NCBI GenBank assembly: GCA_019188255.1
Contig: JAETXT010000007.1
Span: 3,596,001 to 3,660,000, forward strand
Source of the DNA: Verticillium longisporum
Taxonomy: Eukaryota > Ascomycota > Sordariomycetes > Glomerellales > Plectosphaerellaceae
Length of the DNA stretch: 64,000 nucleotides
Direction: 5' to 3'
Below the pieces are notes generated by a model that saw only the letters and a list, made by a program, of their open reading frames with translations, had not been told where the DNA came from and did no database searches. The stretch's first letter is position 1. Every line of letters begins with the position of its first letter. Below, in pieces: positions 34,141-47,000 of this stretch. A program made the translations under genes and the position numbers.

Positions 34141-35530
34141 TCACGGCCTCGCGAAAGCGGACGAAATCAAAATCGATCGTTGCGGCACTAAGCAATCAGT
34201 CGGTATCTTCTCCGCACGAGAGGCTGATCCGTTGTGCTTACCACGTGGCACAGGCGTTGCGCTGCTGCTCGTAGGATGATGCAGGTGAGCAGCATTGATC
34301 GACGGGTCACCCACCCCGGATTCGCGATTTCCAGCAACCACTGATTGTTCTCGTATGTTGAACTCCTGCATGCGGGTCGGCCCGTTTAACGGTACTGGCG
34401 AACCTGCAACAAGTCCGGGGATTGCCGAGAGGCCGATATTCGCCGTGTTGCGTGTGCGTTGCCGAACAGGTGTGATCATCGGGGCCTTCTGCGTGTCTAC
34501 TGCGAAACTTGAGGTCAGCCTTGATACTTGTAACTGTAGAACCCGCGGTCCTACTCACTCCCAGACAATGTGTTTTGCCTTGCCCAAAGCTCATCGTTAG
34601 CCACGAGTTGAGATGCTCCGCGGTTCTGAGGCGGTGGCATCTCTGTCCTGTCAGACCCTCGGCTTTTGTGAAATTGGCTAAAGTCAGCTTGCTGTTCATA
34701 GAGACCCTGTCGCGGGCTCCCTTTCTCGCGTGTGTCCGAGAAGACATTCATTTGTAGGTGAGAGTCCACTGCATCACAAGCCGCCGCCTGCATTTGCCCC
34801 ATCTCTGCCTTTCTCTTTACCCTGTCGTAGAGCTCCTGGGTTTGCAATAGTTTACGGCTCTTGTCTTTGAACGCCTGGCCGAGCTCGTCATACTTTCGGC
34901 GCATTGAGTCGTTCTGTAGCGCCAAGTCTGCCATTGAACCAGTCAATTTTAGAACTGACATGGTCGACGGATGGGGGCGTACCCCTCAGCTGCCCCTGTA
35001 TACTCTCGATTTCAGCGTTTGCCTCGTTCACCGTCTTGTCTAGGTGCATATCGAGCGCTTTGTACTTGTCGGTCAAGGTTTTCTCAAGATATTTCTGATA
35101 CACACTGGCGATCGTCAGCAAGTGCAGAAATGCTCGTACTCCGGCGTCCACCCACATCTCCTGGGTCGTTTGATAGGCCCAAAAGCTCAGTGCTCTACCA
35201 GCGCACTCCATGATGATGTTGGGACTCAGACCACTCAACACACTAGTCTTATACTCCTCTGAAGGACTGAGGATAGCAATGACGGCGTCGTCTGGGTTGC
35301 CAAGATTGCTGTTACAAGCAGGACAGCTGCTGCGGCGTTCAGACTGGCCAGCGAGACCGGAGCGTCCGGCGCAATCTATACAGAATATGTGGCTGCGTGA
35401 TTTCTGTTAGGACTGAAGAAAGGACCGACAATTCAGCATGTACAGATACTCACCTGCATGTTGTTACCAGTGCTCGGTCTGTAATCTCCTGTCGGCACTT
35501 GAGGACGTTGCATTTCAGAGAGTGCTCCAT
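34141..35530 (-). CDS. HEI10: HEI10/CCNB1IP1-like RING E3 ligase, meiotic crossover factor
   Basis: HEI10-family proteins are RING-type SUMO/ubiquitin ligases that load on the synaptonemal complex and mark crossover sites. Five exons: 35530-35454, 35392-35156, 35104-34983, 34927-34559 and 34499-34141, introns 51-61 nt; about 387 residues. The N-terminal RING is C7-x4-C12, C25-x-H27-x2-C30-x2-C33 and C49-x2-C52 (MEHSLKCNVLKC, CSHIFCIDCAGR, CPACNSNLG). A coiled coil follows (YQKYLEKTLTDKYKALDMH, MRRKYDELGQAFKDKSRKL, QTQELYDRVKRKAEMGQMQ). The C-terminal region contains ANIGLSAIPGLVAGSPV, which I recall as a conserved patch of fungal HEI10 proteins. Splice phases agree at all junctions. The final residues diverge from what I expect, so the last exon's 3' end is less certain. 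Confidence 0.85.
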
Positions 35531-38500
35531 CGTGTCGATTGGGCTGTGCCTTCTCGACCCTGGCTACGGTGTGTTCTCACCGTCGTTGAAACGAAATGAT
35601 CTGAATTTCCTCAGGTTGAGTGCCTTGTAGGTACCTAACGCGGAGCGTACTGTCGTCCTTGGTGCCGATGCCATATCAATGACATGTGCGGCCCAGACGC
35701 AAATCGTAAATGGGTCTTCAATAAAGGGCATGAATGGTATCATGTCTTGGGTTACGATTGCCATCTTACCCGATTTCTTTTGAACCAGGGCAGTCGCCAA
35801 CCCGCGCGCATGGCAGGCACCGCGGCCTGTCGGTACCGCCTGCCTCCTTATGTGGAAATGTTGCTCTGGGACCAAAAGGGTAGATATTCATCCTGTTGCA
35901 TAGATACTCTGTGGAATTTTGCTTTACAGAGCTTATCGCAACTCATCTTCGGGTTCAAACAGCGTCGCCGTCGCCATTGGCTTTGTCGTCGAATTAGTCG
36001 CACATGTTCGGTGTCGCACAACCTTAGTGTACGCATCGCGCACCAACGAGCTGGCGTACAAAGTAACAGATTCAATCGCTTCCGGGCGATTGGAACCGAG
36101 ATACAAGTATGAAGCCGAACCAACGGCGACCATGCCCTGATATACTTTGACAGTTGGCCCTGCAGGACGTGTCGCAGTGTGTGGCGCACAGCAGCGTCAT
36201 CCATGTGGCATGGTCACCGGTGCTCGACTGACCGGTCAAACTACCGGTACACCGAGACCCAGTGACGGACAAAATTGACCAAGAATCCCATGCTGGGTCG
36301 CTGCAAGATCGGCTATCGATGCATCAGCCTCAGGGAACACCAACGCTCGCGTACATTCTACTGCCTCTTCAGGCGCAGCGTATGCTGCCGGCGAGTCATG
36401 GCTCGACCGCTACCGCTGTGTTGGGTCACCATCATACTTGAACTGACTGGTCGAACCAACGTACTGACAAAGTAAAGGTCGAAAGATCCAACGAAATTCG
36501 GCAGTCTTTTTGAACATCAAGGGCTGCATGATTACTACTTGGCAGCGTCGGTGAACCGCCATACACCGTCACGGGTCGGGAGGACCCCAGCGACTGTGCA
36601 ACAAGGCCAAAAAGCCAGCTCACCGATGATGGGCATCGATCCAGGTGACCTCATGGAACTTGGCATCTTAGGGCAGCAGCACAGCACAGCAGTGTTCACT
36701 GCGAAACCCTGCGACCCCGGATCGACGCGGGGCTCACTCATCTGCCAACCAGGAAGGGCAAGGGTGCCCTTGTTCAGTAGCATCCCAGCTGCATCGCATC
36801 GGCCTTTGGCTCGCATCAATCGATTTTATCTTATGAACGAGCGTAGAACTGGCTCGCCGGATACAGCGTCACTGGACTGATCAGAGCAGTCAATCAGGGA
36901 GTCGGGAACGAAGGCCCGGCGTCCATGGGGATCTGCAATAGTATGTACCAAGTAAGCTAAATGTCTCGCCTGTACCACGTCAACCGAGAGTCTAACAAAA
37001 TTGCGGGGAAGAGCCCATGCGATGTCAAGTCGTTTCACCACCGCTAATGACTCGGGGCAGCAAAGATTGGAGAAACAACACCCCAACTTGGGTGTAGCAT
37101 TATCTGCTGACCTCTCGGGATGGTCTGAACCAGTCTTGATCTTGTCGGATCATGTTCTCAGGGCGCCATGAACCCCGCACCCACCCTCCTTACCACGAGA
37201 TGGTGTGTACCCCACACTGTCATCAAGGCTTGGTTGAGCGGAGCGCATCGCCATGGCTTGTGTGGCGCCTCTGGGAGTCTTGCGCTGAACAAAGGCAGTT
37301 CTATGCAAGACATCAGGAAATCTTGCCTCTGAAGGTTGGGGGTGTGGAGGCTTACGGCGCAGACGTAGGCCTGCTGGCTGATGCCGCGCACAGATTCCCC
37401 CTTTGAGCCTCGCTCTGCGCATTTGCGGTTAAGACGCCCCTGGCTCGTGCCACTGGCTGGCTGCATGTATTGCAGAGCTGGCATCGACCGGCAAGGAATC
37501 GTCGTGTGATGGCACAGCATCGCCGGCAGGCGATGCACCTTCGAACCACGAGGTAAACAACGCCTCGCTGATCGATGGACCGGATACCTAGACCCCCTCT
37601 ATCAAGGCCGCTCACACGCCCCATCTCCAACCACTCTCGATCGAACATTCTTCCCCGCACTGGAACAGGCCGTCCCCTGATAGCAACCCGTTCCCCCTGC
37701 TGTGCCTGGCGACACCCCTGCCAGGGGTCGGCGGGCAGTACTGGTACAAGCTCCGCCCCAGGGATCATCTCCTGGTCCACGCAGTTCTGCCACTCTGATC
37801 AGGTACCCGAGACTTGAGGGGGAACACACTGTCTCCCCACCCCTCGCTACGGGCCGAAAACCCAAATTGCCTTTTCGACATGGCGCCGACCCAAGTGCCA
37901 GCTTTTGCCAGCCAATCGCGACTGCACCTGGCTCATGCCAACTCCCGTCTGGCCGCTACCAAACCTCGAGCCATCGTGGCCTCATTACTCACACAGGCCG
38001 CTCCTCTACGCTCGCCTACCCTGTCCGTACAGTCACCTACCACACAAAGAGGGCAGCGTCGGCCGAACAGACAAGGTGAGAAGAGGACCACGTGAACCTG
38101 GGTAAAAGGATGAATACCCTGGGGAGGAGCCACACAACCACACAATTCGCTACCACTCACTGCGACGACGCCCTCCTTCACCCTTGCTCTCTCGCTGTTG
38201 TGTAACAAATAATCACAAACTTGCTCCGGCCTTAGCGCCGGCCGGCTCAAACAGGCCTTCTCGTTACTCGCACCACAAGTGCGGAAATTGGAGGGTTCTC
38301 TCTGGTCCATCCCGATGTTGTCGCTCGAGGAAGTAAAATGGCGCGCCCGAGAATGCATCCAGACTCGCCTCGGTGTCAGATGTCATTGCATCCGAGCCTT
38401 CCAGACCGCCAGCCAGCCATGGCCGACACACATTCTTGCGACTTTTTGCCGTATCCCACAGTTCCATCGAGGCTGGCGAGATCGCTTGCCGTCGGGCGCC

Positions 38501-39503
38501 CGAAATTGCTTTCTATTGTCAATAATGGCGACTTGCTCACTCATCGCCCACACCACCTTGCCGCTCCTGCATTGTCGCTCTAGCGCGAGCGCAAAACAGT
38601 GACTCGCGACAACGTTTTGTTTTCCCTTTGTTCCGGCCCCGACTCGTCACACACAGGCGTGGTTTTGATATGACATGGCAGGGCAGAAATCAAGACGAGG
38701 TGTGCACGCCACGGTCAGCCACGGGCGAAAATAGCGCGCCAGGAGCCCCTTGTTCCCTCTGTCGGAATTGCAGGACCGACAACGGCGTCGCCAAGCGCTA
38801 GTGTGCCGAAAACCAAGATGACGTCCCTGCTCAGGACGGCGCACGGCGCCTGCTGGGTGTCCCTCTTTTTGCGCTTGAACGGTACAGCTTCTTGTAGGCT
38901 GGCCTCTCGCCACAGGCAGAGGTCTGATCTCATCACGGGCGAGGGGCAAACGCAGGTGTTGCATGGAAATTTCTGATCTCTTTCGTCACTATCTACTCAT
39001 CTGGGCCACGAGGCCTATGGAGCGTCGTCTTTGCTCCCGCTTCAACAGACGCCGGATCATCATCTCGGGTTCTGGGGTATTTCGTTCCATCTCATGTGCT
39101 GCGTCGTCATTTTTCTTCGTTCATACATACAACAAGGGTTGTGTGGTTCCTGCCACCCTCATCTCGGGCGCAACCATCGGGCCGTCGACCTCTTAGACGC
39201 CCGCGATTTTTTTCGCCCCCATCTCCACCTTTTGAGGTGCCTGGCCTGATAGATGCATGACATGCCGTGTCGTACCGTGCTAGAAAAGAAAAAGAGAAAA
39301 AGAGAGAGAAAAAAATGAGGCGAGATCCACATGGATCATCAAAGGTATGTGACAAGAAACAGATTTGTATGAACAGGGGTATTGTGCTGTACCACCACAC
39401 TCTGGCGAGGAAAGGCAAGGCAATGCGGTGGCACAAGGAAATGGTATGTAGTGTAAGAGTGAGAGTTGGGGTGGGTGTATGTGTGGGACCTATCGTAGCG
39501 GCC
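35531..39503. other. 4-kb intergenic region, no supported gene
   Basis: The region is bounded by the start of the HEI10-like gene and the 3' end of the Zn2Cys6 regulator. Frames of up to about 140 codons occur on both strands, often overlapping each other. None shows a domain, a credible splice chain or consistent codon use. The right end (about 39100-39500) is probably 3' UTR of the regulator. Confidence 0.5.
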
Positions 39504-42143
39504 TTAGTGGACGAAGAAGCCACCGTCCATGGTCACTGCAGAAGCGGGAGTGCCAATCATGTTGTAGTCCATGTGCATCATCTGCTCGTTGACGCTGAAG
39601 CCGCCAAAGTCGACGCCGCCAGGTTGTTGCTGTTGGTGGTGCGGGTGGCTTTGGGCGTCAGTCGAGGCGTCTCCTGAGGCGCCGCCCCAGAACATTCCGT
39701 CGAGGTCCCAAAGACCTTGCTGATCGAGCATGCCCATCATACCCATGCCCTCTGGCTCCAAGCCGATAGGGGACATGCGAAGCTCTGCCTCGGCGGCCAT
39801 GAGAATGCTGCCGTGTTCGTTGCTGCCCATGGCGTGAAGAACGGGGCTCTGGCTCTGGCTTTCGGAGCGCATGCTGGGCTGGCGTGAAGCCTCGTACATA
39901 CGCCAGACCACCTCGCGGCTGCGGCGGGCAGAAAGGGACCAATCCTCCATGGCCTCAAGAAGGTCTAGGATTGTCTCGATCTGCTTGTGCCACTCGGACA
40001 CGCGAGGACTGTTCCACTGCCAGAAGACGCTGATGAGGGGGATCATGGCAGCTTGGTAAAGGAACCAGACTGCATTCCAGCCTGACATCTGGTTGCGAGT
40101 CCACTCGCGAGCAATGTCCTCGATGGTTTGCTTGGCGAGCTCACGACAGGTCTCAATGGCAGCGATGTCCTGTTCCGCAACGTGGGCAAGCATGACGCCG
40201 CTGCTGGTGTTGCTGGCGAGGCTAAGAAGAACCGGACGGTGGAGCAGCATGCGGAGGTTCTGGTAGCGCCACTTCATGATGCATCGAGCAATATAGAGGG
40301 GCTCTGCACACGGGTCTGTGGTGCGCAACAGCCACGGGAGGTTGGCATACCAGTTCACAAGCTGACCATCAATGTTGCACCGATCCTCGGTACGCAGGAG
40401 CGGCGAAATGGCGAGGAGGTCTTGAATTTGCGTTGCAATCTTGCAGAATTTGATGTTCTCAATCAGGGGCAGGACGCCCGCATGCTGGGCTGAGTCACGG
40501 GCCTTGTTGGTGGTTAGCCGATGAACTAGTTGACGGGAGCTGTTTGTTAAGGCGAGGGGCGAGGGGAGATGAGGGTGGTGTGGGGAAGTGTGGGTGGGAG
40601 ATGGAAGCGGGATGGGCGGGTGCGACCGGACACCGCCAAGACAATTATTCCGTGGCTGAAAGAGACTCACCTGATTAATGCCAAACTCTGGCGGGCTGAT
40701 GTTGATGGCAGGGCCCCATCGGCCGAAAGACGGGCGGCCCATGGTCGTGGTGGCCCAAGTGTCGAGGCAGAACAAGCTCCACCAAGTTCGTCTCCTAGTC
40801 TCAGCAGCGACCATGTCGCTGGCGCTCTGGGCCAGACTCTCGCGGTGGAGTCCCAGTGCGCTGGCCATGCGGATGGCGGCGCCAAGCACGGCGTTTGCCA
40901 TGTTTGGACGGTTAATGTAGTGCAAATAGTAACCGCCGATGAGAGCCAGAGCTTGGACGGTTTCGATGTGGCTGCTGCCGAAGGCATCGAGGGGCAGATG
41001 TTCCATGGCGCGGTTATAGTAGTTGACGTGATTGTAATCATCCGACTTCATGCCAGTGATGCTGCCCATGGCAAAAACCATGTTGAGCAAGGCGAGCCAC
41101 GGACTGTCGCAGCGCTGGCCCTCCAGGTACTCGGCGCGGAAGGCAGCCTCGTCAAGCATGGGAATAAAGACATTGATGCGCTTGAAGTAGGCGTCCAGGA
41201 GGGTCTGGCCCTTCCACGACCACGAGATGCGCTGGTTTTCCTTGGGACCCTGTTGCTGGGGGCGGATTGGAAAGTTGTGGGCAATCTCAGCCGTGTTCAG
41301 CGGCGTGGTAAGCTGCGTACGCAGGGAAGGCTGAACCTTGAGCATGCACATCAAGGCAGCCTTGATAGACGAGGCGCCCAGATATGAAGATTGGCGGTCG
41401 ACGGAGAGCCCGAGAGCATTGACATCGTCAGCTTCGATGGGGATGGGGTCACGCCCGCGGCGCTCTTCATCCCACTCTGTGTCTTGACCGGGCATCTGTT
41501 CGAGGCTCGAAAGTCCCTGTTCTGAGGAGCTACAGATTGGGGATTCCAGCTCCTGCGACAAAGGTGAAGTGTTGAGTGGCGGTGATGGCAATGCTGTCAC
41601 GACGGAGGTGTCAAGCACTGGACGCTCGAGTAAGCTTAGAAGTTCCTGGCGAGAAAGGGGAAGGAGGGCCTGGGTCTCTTGGTTGGGATAGAGGCGCTTC
41701 AAGATCGAACGGCACTCCTCGAGGGACTGCGAGAGTGCCTCGAGCGTCTTCCGTGAAGGAATGACTCGCTGGCGGTGCTTGTCATAGAAGCATCTCTTGG
41801 GTGCGCGGCTGGACAGGCACTGGCCACAGGGCTGTTGGCCATCACATCGACTGCAGAGGTGTCCCATGTCAGAATAGGGGCGACTGCATCACTGGCCGGT
41901 AGACTTACATTTTTCGCCTTTTGCACTCGGCACAGGCGTGTGGTGTGGTGATTCTCTTCTGAGCAGACGCACCAGGAGTCTTGCCATTGTCCTGGGAGTC
42001 GGCTGTGGGCTTCCTGGGAGTAACACCCTGAACTGGAAGATGTGAGCCCATGATACGAGGAGTAGTCTGGCAGCAGCAGCAGCAGAAGACTCACAGGTAT
42101 GGAACATGCCACCCTGAGTAGGGATGGGAATGGACGGCGCCAT
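39504..42143 (-). CDS. Zn2Cys6 fungal transcription factor
   Basis: Nuclear DNA-binding regulator of unknown target. Four exons: 42143-42095, 42032-41909, 41850-40671 and 40502-39504, introns 62, 58 and 168 nt; 783 residues. The zinc cluster CAECKRRKIRC, then DGQQPCGQC and a Cys eight residues on, fits CX2CX6CX5CX2CX8C and is split by intron 2 between I and R. A linker/coiled region (SRKTLEALSQSLEECRSILK) follows. The fungal-specific transcription factor domain spans about residues 220-600 (WKGQTLLDAYFKRINVFIPM, WLALLNMVFAMGSI, HRESLAQSASDMVAAETRRR, TWWSLFCLDTWATTTMGRPS). The tail is Gln/His-rich and ends MDGGFFVH. The third intron uses a less common AAG acceptor just after a CTAAC branch point. 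I do not recognise the orthologue; it is not NirA/NIT4. Confidence 0.88.
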
Positions 42144-43578
42144 GATGTCTTTGAAAGAACAGGCTTGGCTACCAGAGAGATGTCGACCTTGTGAAGTTGT
42201 GGTAGGTAGAATGAGTTAGGCCGAGGCAAAATAAATGAAGTTGATAGAGACAATGTCGGTTCGTATGGATGAGAGCCAGGTGTATGGTACTGGAGAAGGG
42301 CATGGGAATGCAGACTTATATATATGGATATGAAGTGTCCGTCGAGCCAAAGTGATGTTTTCAGACATGGAAGCGGACCGTCGATGCCATGTGGGGATAC
42401 AAAACAGGGGCCACCCTATAGCAAAGTGGTATAAGGGACGGGGACGGGGGGCGAAGGGGATTCAAGGGTAGGTTGATGCACGGCTCGAGATGCTTCGTGT
42501 GGAGATCAATGCCGTGTCGACAAGCGTGAGGCGGGTCCATCATCTACAGTACTGTAGGGGTTGCGGGGAGGGAGAAGCGGAGCGCATGACAGGGCAGCGG
42601 TAGGAGGAGGAGGGTGTGCGAGTTGTGCGGTGGCGGCAAAGAAGACGGAGGGGTCTCAAGAAGAACGCCAGGAACGGGAGTTGTACTACCTGGGGATGAG
42701 TACCTGGCGCAAGGTGGCTTGTCAGGCAGAGATGCGTCGCGTGGGTGTGTAGCTGGACCTGGCGTGTACCTGTGGCGTCGTTCCGAGCCGGGGCCAGGGG
42801 GGCGAGGAGTAGGAGTATCGAGGGCATGGGCCGTGGAAGCGAAGAGCGGACAACGATGAGGGGGTGGACGATGCGAGGAGGGGGTGGAAGGCGAAGAGGG
42901 AAAGGAGGGTAGGGATCCAGGCAACCCCGATCCGTTAGCTTCAGATGGCCGAACTGCGAACGCGCGCAAGAGTGCGTGGAGAAGATGGAGGGTGTGGTGA
43001 TTGGCGAGACATGAATCTGGAGAAGGCGAGTGTGTACTATCGCAAGCGCTTCGCTAAGGCACAAGACAGCTGCAGAGTGCGGCCTGGCCGTCGCGCCGTG
43101 AACGTAGACCAAGGTCGAGATCAAGGTCAATCTGGCCCAAGCCGACGTTAGAGTCATGGAGCTGGCGGGTCGACAAGGTGAACCGTGGAGCCCCAAGTAA
43201 TAAAGGCGGCTGGCTGGACCATGGAATGACTTGACTAGACCACATGACTGCGGGGCAAAGGAAAACGACGATCATTGTCAGGAAATCCGGGGGATCAGGG
43301 GATCAGGGGATCAAAGACGTGGATGATCATGCAGAAGATGCGTGCGTAGTGCTGTTCGAACGTAGGGGTCGGCGGCCGACAAGGGCATCTTCGGAGGAAG
43401 ACCTCAGTGATGCCGACAGGGAAGATGATGATCAGGGACGAGAAGGGTGCAAGCATACAGGCCAGGGTCAAGTGTGGTGGTGGTGAGGGTGAGGGTGAGG
43501 ATGAGGGAAAAGATGACAGCGCTGGCCTCCCCCGCGACGAACGCGGTGCGATGGGTGGGATTTCAGATTTCATTGCCA

Positions 43579-43614
43579 GTGCAGGTGCAAGTGCAAGTGC
43601 AAGTGCAAGTGCAA
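43579..43614. repeat. GTGCAA hexanucleotide microsatellite
   Basis: Six tandem hexamers, the first GTGCAG and the other five GTGCAA. A GTGAGG-like run lies about 90 bp upstream (43484-43506). Confidence 0.85.
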
Positions 43615-43983
43615 GTGACAAGGAAGGGCACCTTCTTGCTGCGAGTCTGGTGAGCGACTGAATGGAAGTTGTGGAGGAGAAGAGTGGGTCCACTGTCCCG
43701 TAATGCGACAGCATCGACCGGGGTACGCGGGGATGGCAGGCACGACGACTCGGGATGGATGAAGAAGAGGAAAGTAGAGAGAGGCGCCCCTTCCTCAGAG
43801 AGATACCGGGGCACCTCAGGGCAAAGTGGGTTCCAGGCGAGACAGTAAAACAGAAACCGAAGAGGCGGGCACGTACCCCGAAGTACCGAAGCCATTTCAT
43901 CTCATCTTTGCAACTCCATCCTGCTCGTCCAGTCAGCGGCCATCAGTCATCATCCCAGCACCCAGCTGCTTAAGCGGTGCGCA

Positions 43984-44029
43984 CAGGTACAGGCACAGGC
44001 ACAGGCACAGACAGGTACAGGTGCTGGCT
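43984..44029. repeat. CAGGCA/CAGGTA microsatellite
   Basis: Tandem CAGGCA hexamers flanked by CAGGTA variants, about 45 bp in all. Confidence 0.8.
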
Positions 44030-47000
44030 CCTCCACCCCTCCCCCTCTACTCCACATTTTAACACTCGGTCGTCGTTCCCTATTGCCGAGTGGTCGGTCG
44101 GTCCATCATCTTTCCCTGCCGCAAGAGTACAGTAACTGCAACAGCAAGAGCAACCTCTGTGCTTGACTAGCTGCCTGCCGTCTGCCACCAGGCGTTGACT
44201 GTGGGGAAGGCAGCCCATACCCTGACCATGCTTGCCAGTCCGAGCGCCTATCAAATCAACCCCTGTCCCTTGCTGCCATAACACTTGCCCACCTTGCCCA
44301 CCTACCATGTACCTGTGTACCCTCCTTTCATGTGCTTTGGGTCCGTCGAGTTTTTCCGTCGTGCCGCAAACGATCATGAAGCCACCCTTCACCAGCCTGG
44401 GTCAAGTGAGGGCGGTTGAAGGTCTGAGCCTGACCTCGAACCCCACCTCGACCACCTCAACGTCTTGTCCGTCCACATCCACCACACCACACACAATCGT
44501 GCAGCCAGCCTACTGCTCGGCGACCCGCCAGCTCACCCCGGCCGGCTTCTGTTTTCGCGCTCTCGTCGATCCCGTTACCCCATCGTCAATCGACGAAGCG
44601 ACTCACGATGCTTGTCAACCCGCCTTCCCTAGACCGCTCGCGATTGACAGGGGGGTTGATCATTCGACTCGCCGAGCCTTGTTTTCGGCCTCCTTCGCTT
44701 TGGAGGGCACGTTGGACGGAGCTCACAGCAACCTGAACCCACATGGGGTGGAATGGACAAGACTGTGGGAGACGGCGAAAGACGTGCGGTCAACAAGTGC
44801 CTGAAGTCTACCATCATCAGCCCACGACCTAAGACATGTGAGCGCCAGATGACTGGATGCGTCCCATGAAGCTTCGAACGCTCAGAAGCCCCTGGCCATC
44901 TGTCTCGTCTCATCTCCATTCTGCCGGCCCGACCCTTGGTGACGAACAGCATATCGGTCCTTCGGTGTCATCAACATTGACGTCCAACTCCCGACCATGT
45001 TTCACCTTGATCTTACGAGAAGCTCAATCTTCTCTCACCATCTCGTCTCTGCGACCGGCTGCCAGCCGCCATGATAGGTATCCTCACTCCGGTTCAGTCA
45101 CGGTACGGTAGTGTCGCTTGTCACAACCCGTGCCTTGATACATCGCCTGATATCGCATCCTCAGCGACACGTCGGGTCGCGGCCGAGACCACTCGCCACA
45201 TGGAAACATAGCCTTCTCAGTGGAACCTCAAATCTCGCACCAGACGCCACATTCTGACCCACAACTCGCATCGGTCTGCCGTCTTGGTCTGTTCCCATCG
45301 GCCGAATGAGCAGCTTGACAACCTCGCCCGTTTCGCGAGGTGAAGCCGCCACGATGCACCTACCCACCTACACCAACATCCCTGAACCCGTAGGAGCCTT
45401 GGGGGCACGCGCTCTCCTGACTGAGCCCGCGCCGGCCGGTGACCACCTTGTTAGTCACATCCTTCACCATTCCTCCTCGCCTGGCCTTCATTCGTGCCTG
45501 GCGGCACTGGCGGAAGGAGCCGTCCCCCAGCTTTTCCGCTGCCGCTGGAAGCCCACAGTTTTCTTTTGATCCCTCACACCAACACGTCTGCCCGTCAGCG
45601 CACCCACAGAGCCTGCCGCCCATCACCTCTGCCCAAGAGCGCCTTCGAGCTGCCTGTCCCTCTCTCTTGCTTGCGTACAACGCGCCCGCCTGCGCCACGA
45701 CGCTCTTTTCATGGTCTCTACACAGGAATGCATATCCTGCCAGACCTTACCCCGCATCCCGGCTTTTCAGCCAACGAGGCATGGGGGCCAGGGACACACA
45801 CAGGCACACACACACCTCAACTTGGTACATCACGGCGTCCAGGCTAGGCATATGCAAGCCGCTCCAAGGACACGTCGGGCAAGTCAACAAAAGCCTTGCT
45901 GCTCTCGTGATACGTTCAACTTTCCTCAATACCGGAGAAAGCGGAAGAGACACAGGCAGGACCATCCGACCCACATATTCTGTACCAGATTTGCTCCTGC
46001 TCTGGACGAACCTCGGACGAAATGCCTGACATAGCAAACAAGACCGCAAGTTCTTCGAGAAATTGGACAGCATGGGCCCGTCTCTTCTTCTTTTCACTCA
46101 TGCGTCTGGTCAGGTGCAGCTGCTCTCAGCGCGACTCGTCGCTAATGCGTCCCGGCTATATGCACCTGCGTACCCCCGTGTTTACCAGCTTGTCTTCGGC
46201 GTTAGTATGCCGTGGTGCTAAGACATGGCCCGAAGCACACCAGGTAGGTACTGCCCAGTTGTGGCCCTCCTGCTAAAGACCCCTGTCCGTTGACCAGACC
46301 CAACTTCTGAACCGGCTGGCTGCCTCGACTTCCTCCAAATGAGACTTGCCGCCCTGCTGGGTTTCAATCATCGGTTCGGCTTCCGAGCACCATGCGATTC
46401 AGCCAAGCCTGTGCCTTAATTATCTCACAGCCTGGGCGAGCCGCAAACATAAGCGTCGTACGAGTCTGCCGGTACAGCCCGGTTCGAGACTTGCTTGTTG
46501 TCAGAATTGCATTCCTCGATACGACCCTGAGATATCGACCGCAGCAGGTAGTCGACGACGGACCGCTCTAAGCCTTGCCCTAAGCATCGACCTGCCAAGA
46601 ACATCAGAGGCGCGAAGGGTCTCTGGTCTCTGGTCTCTGGTCTCCTGCTACAGCTTCACACCAAGTCGGTGTGTTAGCCGCCTTTCGAGGGGTCGATCTT
46701 TCGCATCCTTGCCCGATTTCGGGACCCAAGGCGGTCTGGTGACAAGGACAAGGTATACGGGCATTCATCCAGACCACCTGTCCCGTGGCTCAAGCTGCGG
46801 AGAAGACTGACGGACTATCTGCATGGGGAAGCTGCTACTTGCCAAAGGTTTGGGGAAATGGAGCCACCTCCAACGGGTCAACGGGAGCTCTGGATGTCCG
46901 TACTGATTGCAGTGCTCGGCTGCCATCGCTTCGAGTGTCTCTCCACACGTGGCAAAGAAGGGGAGTGCTGGAGGCACAATCAGTCATGCTCCACACAACA

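Noticed and set aside
39504..42143. The Zn2Cys6 regulator as the nitrate pathway activator NirA/NIT4
   Set aside because: Its zinc cluster and following sequence differ from what I know of that family, and it lies 30 kb from nitrate reductase.
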